Shown in pieces: positions 8,893-17,887 of a stretch of DNA of 64,000 nt. This DNA is from an uncultured Macellibacteroides sp. (GTDB lineage: Bacteria; Bacteroidota; Bacteroidia; Bacteroidales; Tannerellaceae). Under the pieces are notes generated by a model. The model worked only from the letters and a program-made list of their open reading frames with translations, was not told the origin of the DNA and made no database searches. Position 1 is the stretch's first letter. Every line of letters begins with the position of its first letter. Both the position numbers and the translations under genes were made by a program. The DNA lies in assembly GCF_963667135.1 (NCBI RefSeq), contig NZ_OY762974.1:1302001-1366000 (forward strand), written 5' to 3'.

Positions 8893-9225
8893 GTGAGAAA
8901 AAAGATACTTTTCATATCAAAGGTTTTGCTGATACTTCTTTTTGTAAGTTATTACGGAGCAGTAACGGCATTTATGCACACGCATTATTCTCCTGAATAT
9001 GGAATAATAACTCACTCCCATCCCTTTTCGGGCGAGCATAGCCATACACAGACTCAGTATGAAACAATATACAGCCTTTCAAATTTCTTATCATCGCCCC
9101 AGGTGGCATTCTTTTCTGCATGTATAAGCATTCTTATTGGCATTATTTTTCTTATTAAGAGCTATGTTTTACCACGACTTTTTTATGCGTTTCACTCTTT
9201 ACGTGCCCCACCATCTTTTGCTTAA
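8893..9225 (+). CDS. Small His-rich membrane protein next to metal efflux genes
   Basis: I do not recognise this family. From the GTG at 8893 it has 110 residues: a basic start (RKKILF), one hydrophobic helix (about residues 5-27), an extracytoplasmic loop crowded with histidines (HTHYSP, THSHPF, EHSHTQTQ), a second helix (FFSACISILIGIIFLI) and a short basic tail. An upstream in-frame TTG at 8869 lies inside the promoter box and was rejected. The gene directly precedes a CzcCBA-type efflux operon in the same direction. The His loop suggests binding of zinc or similar divalent metals at the cell surface, as a sensor, buffer or delivery factor; this is inference from composition and neighbourhood. 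Confidence 0.7.
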   Translation: MRKKILFISKVLLILLFVSYYGAVTAFMHTHYSPEYGIITHSHPFSGEHSHTQTQYETIYSLSNFLSSPQVAFFSACISILIGIIFLIKSYVLPRLFYAFHSLRAPPSFA

Positions 9226-9237
9226 ATACAACTAGAT

Positions 9238-9257
9238 TTTAGACTTATTGGTCTAAA
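9238..9257. promoter_or_regulatory. Inverted repeat upstream of the czcB-like gene
   Basis: TTTAGAC (9238-9244) and GTCTAAA (9251-9257) form a perfect 7-bp inverted repeat with a 6-nt spacer, 35 bp before the efflux adaptor ATG. No TAnnTTTG box is visible in this gap. It could be an operator for a metal-responsive regulator or a weak stem after the preceding gene; there is no T-tract, which speaks against a terminator. Confidence 0.3.
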
Positions 9258-9292
9258 GACAAAATTAGATTAGTATATTAAAGCAATATTCG

Positions 9293-10399
9293 ATGAAACA
9301 TACAATTATACTGCTGCTTCTTATAGCAGCTGTGTCTTCCTGTAACAATAAACAGGAAGATAAAATCAGCCATGATCTGATAGTCAGCGGAGATACAATT
9401 ATTGTATCCGACCATTCCCCCCTAAGTGAAAAATTAAAAACCGGAAGAGTCAAAGAAGAACCTTACCAAATGGAGTTTACCACATCATGCGCGGTAAAAG
9501 CCATCCCAACAAATTACGCTGAAATAGCTTCACCATTTGCAGGACGAATTACCAAATCGTTTGTAAGATTAGGACAAAAAGTAGTTCCCGGAAGTCCTGT
9601 TTTCGAGATCAGTTCGCCCTCTTTTTTTGAAACCGGAAAGACTTACTATCAAGCTAAGCAGGAAATGGAACTGGCCCTTAAAAGTCTGAAGCGCGAACAG
9701 GATTTATTACAAAACCGGGTAGGTGTCCAAAAAGAAAAGGAAGAAGCAGAAGTAAACTATGAGTTAAAGAAAAAAGACTATGAAAATGCGCTTGCTTCTT
9801 TAAAAGTATACCAGATAAATCCCGATGAGCTTGTATTAGGAAAACCCCTCATAATTCGGTCTCCTATAGCCGGAGAGGTTGTAAAAAACAACGTAGTTTT
9901 AGGACAATACATGAAGGAAGATGCAGAGCCCGAAGCTGTAATTGCAAACCTGAGTAAAGTGTGGGTAGTGGCTAATGTTAAGGAGAAAGATCTAGGTTTG
10001 ATTCAGAACCTGAAAGAGGTTGAAGTCAGGTTGATTGCCATGCCCGACAAGGTTATAAAGGGAAAGATTTACCATATAAGTGAGATGCTGGACGAAGAGA
10101 CCCGTTCGATTGAGGTTCTGATTGAATGCGAAAACAATGAACGGATCATGAAACCAGGCATGTACGGGACTGTCAAACTCGCGGATTCGCCTACGAATGC
10201 AATATTTGTCCCTACAGCGGCCATTCTGCAGGACGAAGACAATAGCTATGTATTCATTTCTCTTGGAGTAAACAAATACGAGAAACGTAAAGTAATTACG
10301 GCTACTTCTGCCAACGGAAAAACGGTTGTGCTGTCTGGTTTATCCTCAGGCGAAAATATCGTAACCTCCGGGGCATTCTATTTAATCGGAGCCCGCTGA
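9293..10399 (+). CDS. CzcB-like periplasmic adaptor (membrane fusion) lipoprotein
   Basis: This is the membrane-fusion subunit of a heavy-metal RND efflux pump. The N-terminus is a lipoprotein signal with lipobox VSSC (Cys17), which should anchor the protein in the periplasm. After the lipoyl half IASPFAGRITKSFVRLGQKV (about 78-97) comes an alpha-helical hairpin rich in E, K and Q (about 115-175), then the second lipoyl half RSPIAGEVVKNNVVLGQ (about 188-204) and beta-barrel segments ending in FVPTAAIL. At 368 aa the length is usual. The gene ends 4 bp before the RND pump, so they are co-translated. No metal-binding N-terminal extension of the CusB/CusF Met type is present. Confidence 0.88.
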   Translation: MKHTIILLLLIAAVSSCNNKQEDKISHDLIVSGDTIIVSDHSPLSEKLKTGRVKEEPYQMEFTTSCAVKAIPTNYAEIASPFAGRITKSFVRLGQKVVPGSPVFEISSPSFFETGKTYYQAKQEMELALKSLKREQDLLQNRVGVQKEKEEAEVNYELKKKDYENALASLKVYQINPDELVLGKPLIIRSPIAGEVVKNNVVLGQYMKEDAEPEAVIANLSKVWVVANVKEKDLGLIQNLKEVEVRLIAMPDKVIKGKIYHISEMLDEETRSIEVLIECENNERIMKPGMYGTVKLADSPTNAIFVPTAAILQDEDNSYVFISLGVNKYEKRKVITATSANGKTVVLSGLSSGENIVTSGAFYLIGAR

Positions 10400-10403
10400 T
10401 ACT

Positions 10404-13400
10404 ATGAAGAAACTTATTTATATTGCGATACATCGGCGAGGCCTGATGTTCGTGTTATTTAGCTTTATAGCAGCAGTAGGATATTATTCGTGGACACAGC
10501 TGGCAATTGATGCTTACCCCGATATTGCCGATGTTACCGTACAGGTTGTTACACAAGTTCCCGGACTTGCTGCCGAAGAAATTGAACAACAGATAAGTGT
10601 TCCCATCGAACGGGCTATGAACGGATTACCGGGCCTAAATGTGATGCGTAGCAAAAACACATTTGGTCTTTCTACAGTTATCCTTGTTTTCGAGGACGGG
10701 ATCGACGATTATTGGGCACGACAGCGTGTGCAGGAACGTCTGTCTGATGTTGAACTTCCATATAATGCAGCCCCGGGATTAAATCCGCTGACTTCCCCTA
10801 CCGGCGAAATATTCCGGTATATTCTGGAAAGTAAAAATCACGATCTGCGCGAACTTACCGATCTGCATAAATGGGTAATCATTCCCCGGCTTAAGCAGGT
10901 TACAGGTGTTGCCGATGTAAGCAACTACGGTGGTATAACAACCCAATACCAGATTGAGATTGATCCCCGTAAGATGGAAGAGTATGGTATAACCCTGGCT
11001 GATATCACCGAAAAGATAGAAAAGAATAATATAAATGCCGGGGGAAGTATGCTTACCCACGGAGACCTGAGCTATGTAATCAGAGGTATCGGGCTCGTAA
11101 AGGACCTTGACGGTTTAGGACAAATTGTTGTTAAGTCGGAAAACGGAGTGCCGGTTTATTTAAGTGATATTGGTAAACTTAAATATGGAAATCTGGAAAG
11201 GAAGGGAGTGCTGGGGTTTGCCGACAGCCAGCGCGATTATTCGGACGGAGTGGAAGGTATTGTACAGATGCTACGAAACGAAAATCCTTCGAAAGTACTC
11301 GAAGATGTTCATAAGGCGGTGGATGAACTTAATAACGGAGGATTGCCCGAAGGAGTTACAATACACCCGTTTATGGACCGTACTGATCTGGTAAATACAA
11401 CGCTTAATACCGTTTCCCATACGCTTTTCGAAGGAATGGTTTTGGTTATTCTGATTCTTATTCTATTTCTGGGAAGCTGGCGTGGAGCATTGCTGGTGGC
11501 ACTTACGATCCCTCTTTCGTTGCTGATTGCCTTTTTACTTATGCACCTGACCAATATACCGGCCAATTTACTCTCGTTGGGGGCAATCGACTTTGGTATT
11601 ATAGTTGACGGGGCCATTGTAATGATGGAAACGATCCTCAAGAAAAGAGAAAAAAGCCCGCTGCAACCGTTTGAAGAAGAATCTATAATGACCCGGGCGC
11701 TTGAAGTGGCCCGCCCCATTCTCTTTTCAACACTTATTATTATCACTGCCTATATTCCTTTGTTTGCTTTCGAGCACATCGAAAAAAAGCTATTTACTCC
11801 CATGGCTTATACCGTGGGGTATGCCTTACTGGGTGCTTTGGCTGTTGCTTTCTTTTTAATTCCCGGACTTGCTTTTATGGCGTACCGGAAACCAGGGAAA
11901 GTGTACAGAAACCGTTGGCTTGAGAAACTATCTTCTGTTTATAACGCGCAGACTATACGGATCATCAGTAAACCAAAAGTCATCCTGGCTCCTCTGGTTG
12001 TTATTTTGATGGCTGCCGGAGCATTGAGTTATACGGTAGGAAAAGATTTTCTTCCTCCTTTGGACGAAGGTTCTCTCTGGATTCAGGTGCAGCTCCCTCC
12101 GGGCATTTCCATCGATAAGTCGAAGGAAATGGGAGCCGAACTTCGCAAAACAATCATGAAGTTTAACGAAGTATCTTATGTAATGACCCAGGTAGGTCGG
12201 GACGACGAAGGGGCTGAAGCTTATTCGCTTTCTCATATTGAATGTGGTGTAGGGCTGAAGCCTTATAACACGTGGGAAAGTGGCAAAACGAAAGCCGATC
12301 TTATCGAGGAAATGTCTGCTACCTTGCAAAAAATGCCGGGCTATTCCATCGGTTTTTCTCAGCCAATAATTGATATGGTAATGGATCAGATTGCCGGAGC
12401 TCACAGCGATCTTGCGGTAAAGATATATGGCGACGACCAGAAGAATGCCCGCCAGATTGCCCAACAAATCGAACATGTACTGAAACGAATACCTGGAGCC
12501 GTTGATGTTGCCGTAGATCAGGAGCCTCCGCTGCCACAGTTACAGATTATTGCGGACCGCGACCGGATAGCTCAGTACGGGCTTAATATCTCGGATGTAA
12601 CCGATCTGATTGAGCTGGCAATCGGAGGAACGGCTGTCTCCCAAATCTTTGTGGGAAGTAAATCGTACGATGTGATCTGCAGGTTTGACGAAGAAAGCCG
12701 GAACACGCCCGAACGCATTGGCGAACTAATGCTTACAAGCAGCACAGGCATAAAGATTCCTCTTTCGCAGGTGGCTCAGATCAAGATGACAACAGGGGCT
12801 AGTACTATAAACCGGGAAATGAATAAACGCCATCTCACCGTGCGGTTAAACCTAAGGGGTGTAGACTTAACCACTTTTTTACAAAAAGCGAATCGGGCCA
12901 TAAGTAAAGAGGTAGTATATAATAAAGATCAAATACAGATTAAGTGGGCCGGACAGTTTGAGAACCAACATCGGGCCTATTCTCGCCTGGCTTTGGTAAT
13001 TCCGCTGGCATTAGGTTTTATGTTGTTGCTGTTGTTTGCTGCCTTTGGTAGTTTCCGTCAGGCTTCTTTACTGATGTGTGTGGTACCTCTTGCCTTATTT
13101 GGTGGCATGCTGGCGTTGAATGTACGGGGAATGACACTCAATGTTTCTTCTGCCGTAGGATTTATTGCCCTTTTTGGGGTAGCCATTCAAAACGGAGTAA
13201 TTATGATTTCGCACATTAATAACCTGCGCAAAAAGGGAGAGAGTTTATACGAGTCTGTTATATCGGGAACGCGACACCGCTTTCGTCCGGTATTAATGAC
13301 AGCAACGGTGGCTGTACTAGGATTACTGCCGGCTTCGTTCTCGACCGGTATTGGCTCGGATGTGCAACGTCCGCTTGCTACAGTTATCGTATATGGGTTG

Positions 13401-13502
13401 CTTTTTGCAACCATAATAACCCTGTATGTTCTTCCCGCATTGTATTATATGATCGAACGTAAACAGGAAAGTAAAAGCACTAAAAAAACAAACGAGGCAT
13501 GA
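10404..13502 (+). CDS. CzcA-type heavy-metal RND efflux pump
   Basis: This 1032-aa inner-membrane proton antiporter belongs to the HME-RND branch. TM1 lies near the N-terminus, followed by a large periplasmic porter domain, TM2-6, a second porter domain (about 550-850) and TM8-12. The TM4 proton-relay motif reads DFGIIVDGAIVMME with Asp396, Asp402 and Glu409. That DFG-DGA-E pattern is typical of CzcA/CnrA-like pumps for Zn, Co, Cd or Ni; CusA-like Cu/Ag pumps usually have Ala in place of the first Asp. The His-rich upstream protein also fits divalent metals. The gene is the middle of a three-gene operon and overlaps the outer-membrane gene by ATGA. The exact metal is not determined. Confidence 0.93.
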   Translation: MKKLIYIAIHRRGLMFVLFSFIAAVGYYSWTQLAIDAYPDIADVTVQVVTQVPGLAAEEIEQQISVPIERAMNGLPGLNVMRSKNTFGLSTVILVFEDGIDDYWARQRVQERLSDVELPYNAAPGLNPLTSPTGEIFRYILESKNHDLRELTDLHKWVIIPRLKQVTGVADVSNYGGITTQYQIEIDPRKMEEYGITLADITEKIEKNNINAGGSMLTHGDLSYVIRGIGLVKDLDGLGQIVVKSENGVPVYLSDIGKLKYGNLERKGVLGFADSQRDYSDGVEGIVQMLRNENPSKVLEDVHKAVDELNNGGLPEGVTIHPFMDRTDLVNTTLNTVSHTLFEGMVLVILILILFLGSWRGALLVALTIPLSLLIAFLLMHLTNIPANLLSLGAIDFGIIVDGAIVMMETILKKREKSPLQPFEEESIMTRALEVARPILFSTLIIITAYIPLFAFEHIEKKLFTPMAYTVGYALLGALAVAFFLIPGLAFMAYRKPGKVYRNRWLEKLSSVYNAQTIRIISKPKVILAPLVVILMAAGALSYTVGKDFLPPLDEGSLWIQVQLPPGISIDKSKEMGAELRKTIMKFNEVSYVMTQVGRDDEGAEAYSLSHIECGVGLKPYNTWESGKTKADLIEEMSATLQKMPGYSIGFSQPIIDMVMDQIAGAHSDLAVKIYGDDQKNARQIAQQIEHVLKRIPGAVDVAVDQEPPLPQLQIIADRDRIAQYGLNISDVTDLIELAIGGTAVSQIFVGSKSYDVICRFDEESRNTPERIGELMLTSSTGIKIPLSQVAQIKMTTGASTINREMNKRHLTVRLNLRGVDLTTFLQKANRAISKEVVYNKDQIQIKWAGQFENQHRAYSRLALVIPLALGFMLLLLFAAFGSFRQASLLMCVVPLALFGGMLALNVRGMTLNVSSAVGFIALFGVAIQNGVIMISHINNLRKKGESLYESVISGTRHRFRPVLMTATVAVLGLLPASFSTGIGSDVQRPLATVIVYGLLFATIITLYVLPALYYMIERKQESKSTKKTNEA

Positions 13503-14761
13503 AAAAATATGTAATTATATGTCTTTTCTTTATTTCTTGTGTTGTATGTAAGGCCCAAACTTCTGTCCAGCCAATTACATATTCGCAATACATGGAAAAG
13601 GTAAACTCAGGAAACCTTGGGTATGCTGCCGAAAAACTAAACGTAAGTATTTCGGTAGCCGAAGCTGCTGCTGCCAATGTGTATAATGATCCGCAGCTTT
13701 CTGTCGAATACTTCAATAACGAACAACATAAAAAGAAAATGGGATACGGAGGTTCGGTCGGACTTTCCCAAACCGTTTCGTTTGGCAAGCGAAGCGCCGC
13801 AGTAGGGCTAGCTCGCAGCGAAAGTGAACTTACGAAAGCACTCTTATGCGATTACTTTCGCAATCTTCGGGCAGAAGCAACCATAACCTATCTGGATGCG
13901 TTAAAACAGAATCAGTTGTATGAAGTTAAGCGTAATGCTTATCAGAATATTCATCAGCTGGCTCAATCGGATAGTGTAAGGCATTCGCTTGGAAAAATAA
14001 TGGAAATAGATGCTATTCAGAGTAAGCTGGAAGCAGGTATTATCTACAATGAGTTGATCCAGACCGAGGCTGAATTAAGCAATTCGTTTGCCTCTCTTTC
14101 GTTGCTTACAGGAACGAAGGAGCCCGGAATAATCTATCAGCCTAAAGATTCACTGCAGCTGCCTCAACGAACATTTCTATTATCGGATCTTATAAACAAC
14201 GCTATTTTATCCAGGGCTGATCTTTTGGCTGCCATGCAAAACATTGATGTGGCAAAGCGAGCGCTTAAAGTAGCCCGACGGGAACGGAATATGGATGTTG
14301 ATATTTCTATTGGTATCAGCCGGAATGCCCGGGTGTTGAACGAAGAAGCTCCGGCTCCTCCTTTTACAGGTGTTACTGCAGGAATTGCTATTCCTCTTCA
14401 GTTTTCAAAGTTAAACAAGGGAGCCATTCATGCTGCGCAGTACCGGGCCGAACAAGCAGACGTACAATATAATCAGGTCGTTTTACAAGTTCAGAACGAG
14501 GTTATACAATCGTATAATCAATATCAGTCGCTCGTAAAACAGGTACATCATTACGAGAACGGAATGCTTGAACAAGCCAAGCTGGTATTGGGAGGCAAAA
14601 TATACAGCTACAACAGAGGTGAGGTTTCACTCCTTGAAGTTCTTAATGCCCAACGTACATACGACGAAGTGCAGACTATCTATTACGAAACGCTGTATAA
14701 TTATGCTGTGGCTTTAGTAAATCTGGAGAAAAATGCAGGTATATGGGATATTGAAATATAA
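13499..14761 (+). CDS. CzcC/TolC-like outer-membrane efflux protein
   Basis: The 420-aa protein is the outer-membrane channel of the metal pump. A signal peptide (KKYVIICLFFISCVVCKAQ) is followed by TolC-type repeats: alternating long amphipathic helices with the first repeat at about 30-200 and the second at about 210-415. Typical OEP signatures include DPQLSVEYFNNEQ, RADLLAAMQNIDVAKRAL and GEVSLLEVLNAQRTYDEVQ. It trimerises to form the exit duct that docks on the adaptor. Its ATG overlaps the pump stop codon (ATGA), so translation is coupled. The next region, 14762-15008, holds a promoter box and a large palindrome rather than another pump gene. Confidence 0.88.
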   Translation: MKKYVIICLFFISCVVCKAQTSVQPITYSQYMEKVNSGNLGYAAEKLNVSISVAEAAAANVYNDPQLSVEYFNNEQHKKKMGYGGSVGLSQTVSFGKRSAAVGLARSESELTKALLCDYFRNLRAEATITYLDALKQNQLYEVKRNAYQNIHQLAQSDSVRHSLGKIMEIDAIQSKLEAGIIYNELIQTEAELSNSFASLSLLTGTKEPGIIYQPKDSLQLPQRTFLLSDLINNAILSRADLLAAMQNIDVAKRALKVARRERNMDVDISIGISRNARVLNEEAPAPPFTGVTAGIAIPLQFSKLNKGAIHAAQYRAEQADVQYNQVVLQVQNEVIQSYNQYQSLVKQVHHYENGMLEQAKLVLGGKIYSYNRGEVSLLEVLNAQRTYDEVQTIYYETLYNYAVALVNLEKNAGIWDIEI

Positions 14762-14839
14762 TCCCGTACATCATTCATCTAGTTTCGGATTATTAATGAT
14801 TAATATCCCAATTATTAGCTCTTTCTATATAGTATTTAG

Positions 14840-14847
14840 TATCTTTG
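14840..14847 (+). promoter_or_regulatory. TAnnTTTG -7 box abutting the composite palindrome
   Basis: TATCTTTG matches the -7 consensus. Transcription from it would begin about 7 nt downstream, inside the first 22-bp unit of the palindromic element, and would run into the HU-like gene at 15009. The resulting leader would be about 150 nt long and mostly structured. Confidence 0.5.
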
Positions 14848-14966
14848 TATACAAATAAGTATTCATTCAACAGCTGTGTAACAATCATTCAACAGCTACT
14901 GAATGATTGTTACACAGCTGTTGAATGATAGTTTAACAACTGAAGAATGATTATTTGTTCGCTTAT
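14847..14966. repeat. Composite palindrome 1: five 22-bp units arranged C'A'-ABC
   Basis: A perfect 28-bp inverted repeat (14863-14890 and 14901-14928) with a 10-nt spacer (14891-14900) lies inside a larger 22-bp-periodic pattern. Forward-reading units to the right start with GAATGA at 14901, 14923 and 14945. Their inverted counterparts end with TCATTC at 14868 and 14890. The inner units A' (14869-14890) and A (14901-14922) are perfect complements. The outer units C' and C match in GAATGA and in TTATTTGT with a 4-nt offset. Unit B has no partner. It begins right after a promoter box. As RNA it could fold into a long interrupted hairpin; as DNA it offers repeated sites spaced two helical turns apart. 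I recognise no named repeat family. Confidence 0.85.
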
Positions 14967-15008
14967 TTGGTAATAAACAGTAGTATCCTTTTAATAAAAG
15001 AGAGTAGA

Positions 15009-15614
15009 ATGAGCGCTAAGTATAAGTTGGTAAAGAGTCCGCCGGCATCGCAAAAAGAGGGGGAAAGTAGTCTGCATGCGCGAATTGTTCCGCAAGAAAC
15101 GGTAAAGATTAATCAGTTGTGCGAGGAAATATCCACGATGAGCTCATTCAGTCCGGGGGATATCAAGGGTATGTTGGAATCGTTTTCGCTTTTGCTGGGC
15201 AGGCACCTGGACGGTGGGAGCAATGTGGAACTGGATGGTATCGGATACTTTTCGGTATCGCTTTCGTGTCCGCCAAACGTTACCAGCGAGAGCCAGATCC
15301 GGGCAAAATCAATCAAATTCAAAAATGTAAACTTCAGGTGTTCAACCATGTTGAAGAGGAGGCTGAAAACGATGAAACTGGAAAAGGCAACGCCTGTAAA
15401 GAAGGAATTGTTTACTCCGGAGCAACGTCAAAACCGTATTCTGTCTTATTTCAGGGAAAACCGTACATTAACAACCTCCTACTGTATGGCCATTAACCAG
15501 ACTAACCGTCATGTAGCACTGGCGGATTTGAAGTTACTTATTGAAGCCGGTAAGGTTGAAAGACTGGGAAAAGGTAGAAGTGTGTTGTATATTCTAGGAT
15601 CATCCGGTTTTTAG
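15009..15614 (+). CDS. HU-like DNA-binding protein with C-terminal winged helix
   Basis: The first 125 residues fit the HU/HIG-type fold of Bacteroidota: a short basic N-tail, ARIVPQETVKINQLCEEIS, FSPGDIKGMLESFSLLLGRHL, the glycine-rich DNA-facing strand GIGYFSVSL and a basic C-part (IKFKNVNFRCS, KRRLK). The last 60 residues (from FTPEQRQNRIL) form a helix-turn-helix with a wing: TTSYCMAINQTNRHVALADLK, then LIEAGKVERLGKGR. This suggests a sequence-specific regulator more than a chromosome packer. ATG at 15009 was chosen over one at 14955 because the latter would use codons lying in the palindromic element. It is monocistronic, between the efflux operon and the metG terminator. Targets are unknown; the upstream 22-bp repeats are obvious candidates. 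Confidence 0.8.
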   Translation: MSAKYKLVKSPPASQKEGESSLHARIVPQETVKINQLCEEISTMSSFSPGDIKGMLESFSLLLGRHLDGGSNVELDGIGYFSVSLSCPPNVTSESQIRAKSIKFKNVNFRCSTMLKRRLKTMKLEKATPVKKELFTPEQRQNRILSYFRENRTLTTSYCMAINQTNRHVALADLKLLIEAGKVERLGKGRSVLYILGSSGF

Positions 15615-15668
15615 TTTATTGTAAAAACCCTACGGGACAGGCTGTATTGCGCCTACCATTAAAAACAG

Positions 15669-15704
15669 CCGGGTGGTTAAACGAAAGAACGTTCAACCAC
15701 CCGG
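15669..15704 (-). terminator. Bidirectional terminator between metG and the HU-like gene
   Basis: A strong stem with arms CCGGGTGGTT (15669-15678) and AACCACCCGG (15695-15704) continues inward with one mismatch. On the minus strand it is followed by CTGTTTTTA, which fits rho-independent termination after metG. On the plus strand it is followed by TTTATAGTATA, so it may also end the HU-like transcript. Confidence 0.75.
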
Positions 15705-15740
15705 TTTATAGTATATCTTCTAAGATACTTTAGTAAATTG

Positions 15741-17780
15741 TTATTTTACTTCGCTACCGTTCTTTACTGGCTTTTCGGGCATAACCACAACCAGCTTACC
15801 ATCGTTGTTCTCGGCAGAAAGAATCATTCCTTCGGATACGATACCCTTCAATTTACGTGGAGCCAGGTTGGCAATGAAGCATACCTGCTTTCCAACCAGG
15901 TCTTCCGGTGCATAGTGTTGTGCAATACCGGAAATGATGGTTCTTCCTTCCAGTCCGTCGTCAATTTTAAACTGAAGCAGCTTGTCGGCTTTGGGAACTT
16001 TTGCACACTCCAGCACTGTTCCTACGCGAATATCCAGCTTTGTGAAGTCGTCGAATTCAACATTCTCGCGAATAGGTTTAGCCTTATAGTTGGCCTCTTC
16101 GTTGGCTCTCTTGGTATCGAGGAGTTTCTGCACCTGGGCTTCAATTACACTGTCCTCGATCTTTTCGAACAACAATTCAGATTTACCCAACTGGTGACCG
16201 GCTTCTAGCAGGTCGGTATGTCCCAAACGATCCCATCCAAAAGGCTGAACATTCAACATTTTACATAATGTTACCATGCTAAAAGGAAGGAAAGGTTCGA
16301 ACGCAATGGAAAGGTTGGCAGTAATCTGCAAGGCGATATTAAGGATAGTCTCCACACGCGCCATATCCGTCTTCGCCAGTTTCCAGGGTTCTGTATCGGC
16401 TAAGTATTTATTTCCGATGCGTGCCAGGTTCATGGCTTCCTTTTGTGCATCGCGGAAGCGATAGATATCCAGCAGGTTTTCGACCGAAGCCTTCACATCG
16501 GCAAAATCGGCCAGCGTTTGTTTGTCGTAATCCGTCAATTCTCCGCAAGCGGGCACCTTACCATCGAAATACTTTTCGGTAAGCACCAACGCGCGGTTTA
16601 CAAAGTTACCGAAGATGGCAACCAGTTCATTATTATTACGTGCCTGGAAATCCTTCCAGGTAAAGTCATTGTCTTTTGTTTCGGGAGCATTCGCAGTAAG
16701 TACATAACGAAGCACATCCTGTTTGTTTGGCAGATCAATCAAATACTCGTTCAACCATACCGCCCAGTTACGCGACGTGGAAATCTTATCGCCCTCGAGG
16801 TTAAGAAACTCGTTGGCCGGAACGTTTTCGGGTAAGTTGAAAGTACCTTCTGCCTTTAGCATAGCAGGGAACACGATGCAGTGGAATACGATATTGTCTT
16901 TACCAATAAAGTGAACCATCTTGGTTTCCGGATCTTTCCACCAGGTTTCCCAGGTTTCGGGAAGCAGTTCTTTCGTATTGGAGATGTATCCGATGGGGGC
17001 ATCGAACCAAACGTAAAGCACTTTTCCTTCGGCGCCTTCCACAGGAACGGGAATACCCCAATCCAGGTCGCGGCTAACGGCACGAGGCTGCAATCCCATA
17101 TCTAACCAGGACTTGCATTGTCCGTATACATTGGACTTCCATTCTTTATGGTCTTCCAGAATCCACTGACGAAGGAACGGTTCGTGTTTATCCAAAGGCA
17201 GGTACCAGTGTTTGGTTTCGCGCATTTCGGGAACACTTCCGCTGATAGCCGATTTCGGATTAATCAAATCCGTAGCATTGAGGGATGTCCCACAAGATTC
17301 GCACTGGTCGCCATAAGCCCGCTCGTTTCCACAATGAGGGCAAGTACCTGTTATATAACGGTCGGCAAGAAATTGCTTTGCTTCCGGGTCGTAATATTGT
17401 TCGCTTGTTTTTTCTATAAACTCTCCCTTATCGTACAATTTACGAAAGAAATCGGAAGCAACCTCCCGGTGAGTTTGGGAAGTGGTACGTGAATAAATAT
17501 CGAACGTTATCCCAAAATCTTCGAAAGACTTCTTAATGATGCTGTGGTAGCGATCTACTACTTCCTGAGGTGTGATACCTTCTGCCTTTGCTTTCAGGGC
17601 AATGGGTACACCGTGTTCGTCCGAACCACCTATCATTAATACTTCTTCGCCTTTCAACCGAAGGTAGCGGGCGTATATATCGGCAGGGACGTATACTCCG
17701 GCAAGGTGACCAATGTGCACCGGACCGTTAGCATACGGCAATGCCGTAGTAATCAGCGTTCTTTTAAAATTCTTTTCCAT
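15741..17780 (-). CDS. metG: Methionyl-tRNA synthetase
   Basis: This cytoplasmic class I synthetase charges tRNA-Met. The HIGH motif is present as HIGH (22-25) in [13 protein letters not shown] zinc knuckle reads [18 protein letters not shown] (about 145-162). The KMSKS loop appears as KISTS (about 332-336), a common variant. The anticodon-binding alpha-bundle domain follows. Residues from about 575 form a C-terminal EMAP/Trbp111-like tRNA-binding OB domain ([21 protein letters not shown]), which allows dimerisation. The length of 679 aa is normal for the long form. It is transcribed leftwards from a TAnnTTTG box at 17805-17812 and ends at the 15669-15704 terminator. Confidence 0.97.
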   Translation of the reverse strand: MEKNFKRTLITTALPYANGPVHIGHLAGVYVPADIYARYLRLKGEEVLMIGGSDEHGVPIALKAKAEGITPQEVVDRYHSIIKKSFEDFGITFDIYSRTTSQTHREVASDFFRKLYDKGEFIEKTSEQYYDPEAKQFLADRYITGTCPHCGNERAYGDQCESCGTSLNATDLINPKSAISGSVPEMRETKHWYLPLDKHEPFLRQWILEDHKEWKSNVYGQCKSWLDMGLQPRAVSRDLDWGIPVPVEGAEGKVLYVWFDAPIGYISNTKELLPETWETWWKDPETKMVHFIGKDNIVFHCIVFPAMLKAEGTFNLPENVPANEFLNLEGDKISTSRNWAVWLNEYLIDLPNKQDVLRYVLTANAPETKDNDFTWKDFQARNNNELVAIFGNFVNRALVLTEKYFDGKVPACGELTDYDKQTLADFADVKASVENLLDIYRFRDAQKEAMNLARIGNKYLADTEPWKLAKTDMARVETILNIALQITANLSIAFEPFLPFSMVTLCKMLNVQPFGWDRLGHTDLLEAGHQLGKSELLFEKIEDSVIEAQVQKLLDTKRANEEANYKAKPIRENVEFDDFTKLDIRVGTVLECAKVPKADKLLQFKIDDGLEGRTIISGIAQHYAPEDLVGKQVCFIANLAPRKLKGIVSEGMILSAENNDGKLVVVMPEKPVKNGSEVK

Positions 17781-17804
17781 ACCGTATAATCTTCATTTGA
17801 GGTG

Positions 17805-17812
17805 CAAAGGTA
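17805..17812 (-). promoter_or_regulatory. TAnnTTTG -7 box for metG
   Basis: The minus strand reads TACCTTTG, an exact consensus match 24 bp before the metG ATG, giving a short leader of about 18 nt. Confidence 0.5.
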
Positions 17813-17887
17813 GAGAATTTTTACCAAAAAGATACAGTAACTTCCTATTTAATAGGGATTGCGGTCAAATTCATGTCGATAAAATAA

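Noticed and set aside
11928-12476. Open frame antisense to the CzcA-type pump
   Set aside because: Complementary to conserved RND coding sequence; no start context and no recognisable motifs.
9293-14761. Copper/silver CusCBA system
   Set aside because: The TM4 motif has Asp396-Asp402-Glu409 as in CzcA-type divalent-metal pumps, and no Met-rich CusF-like protein is present.
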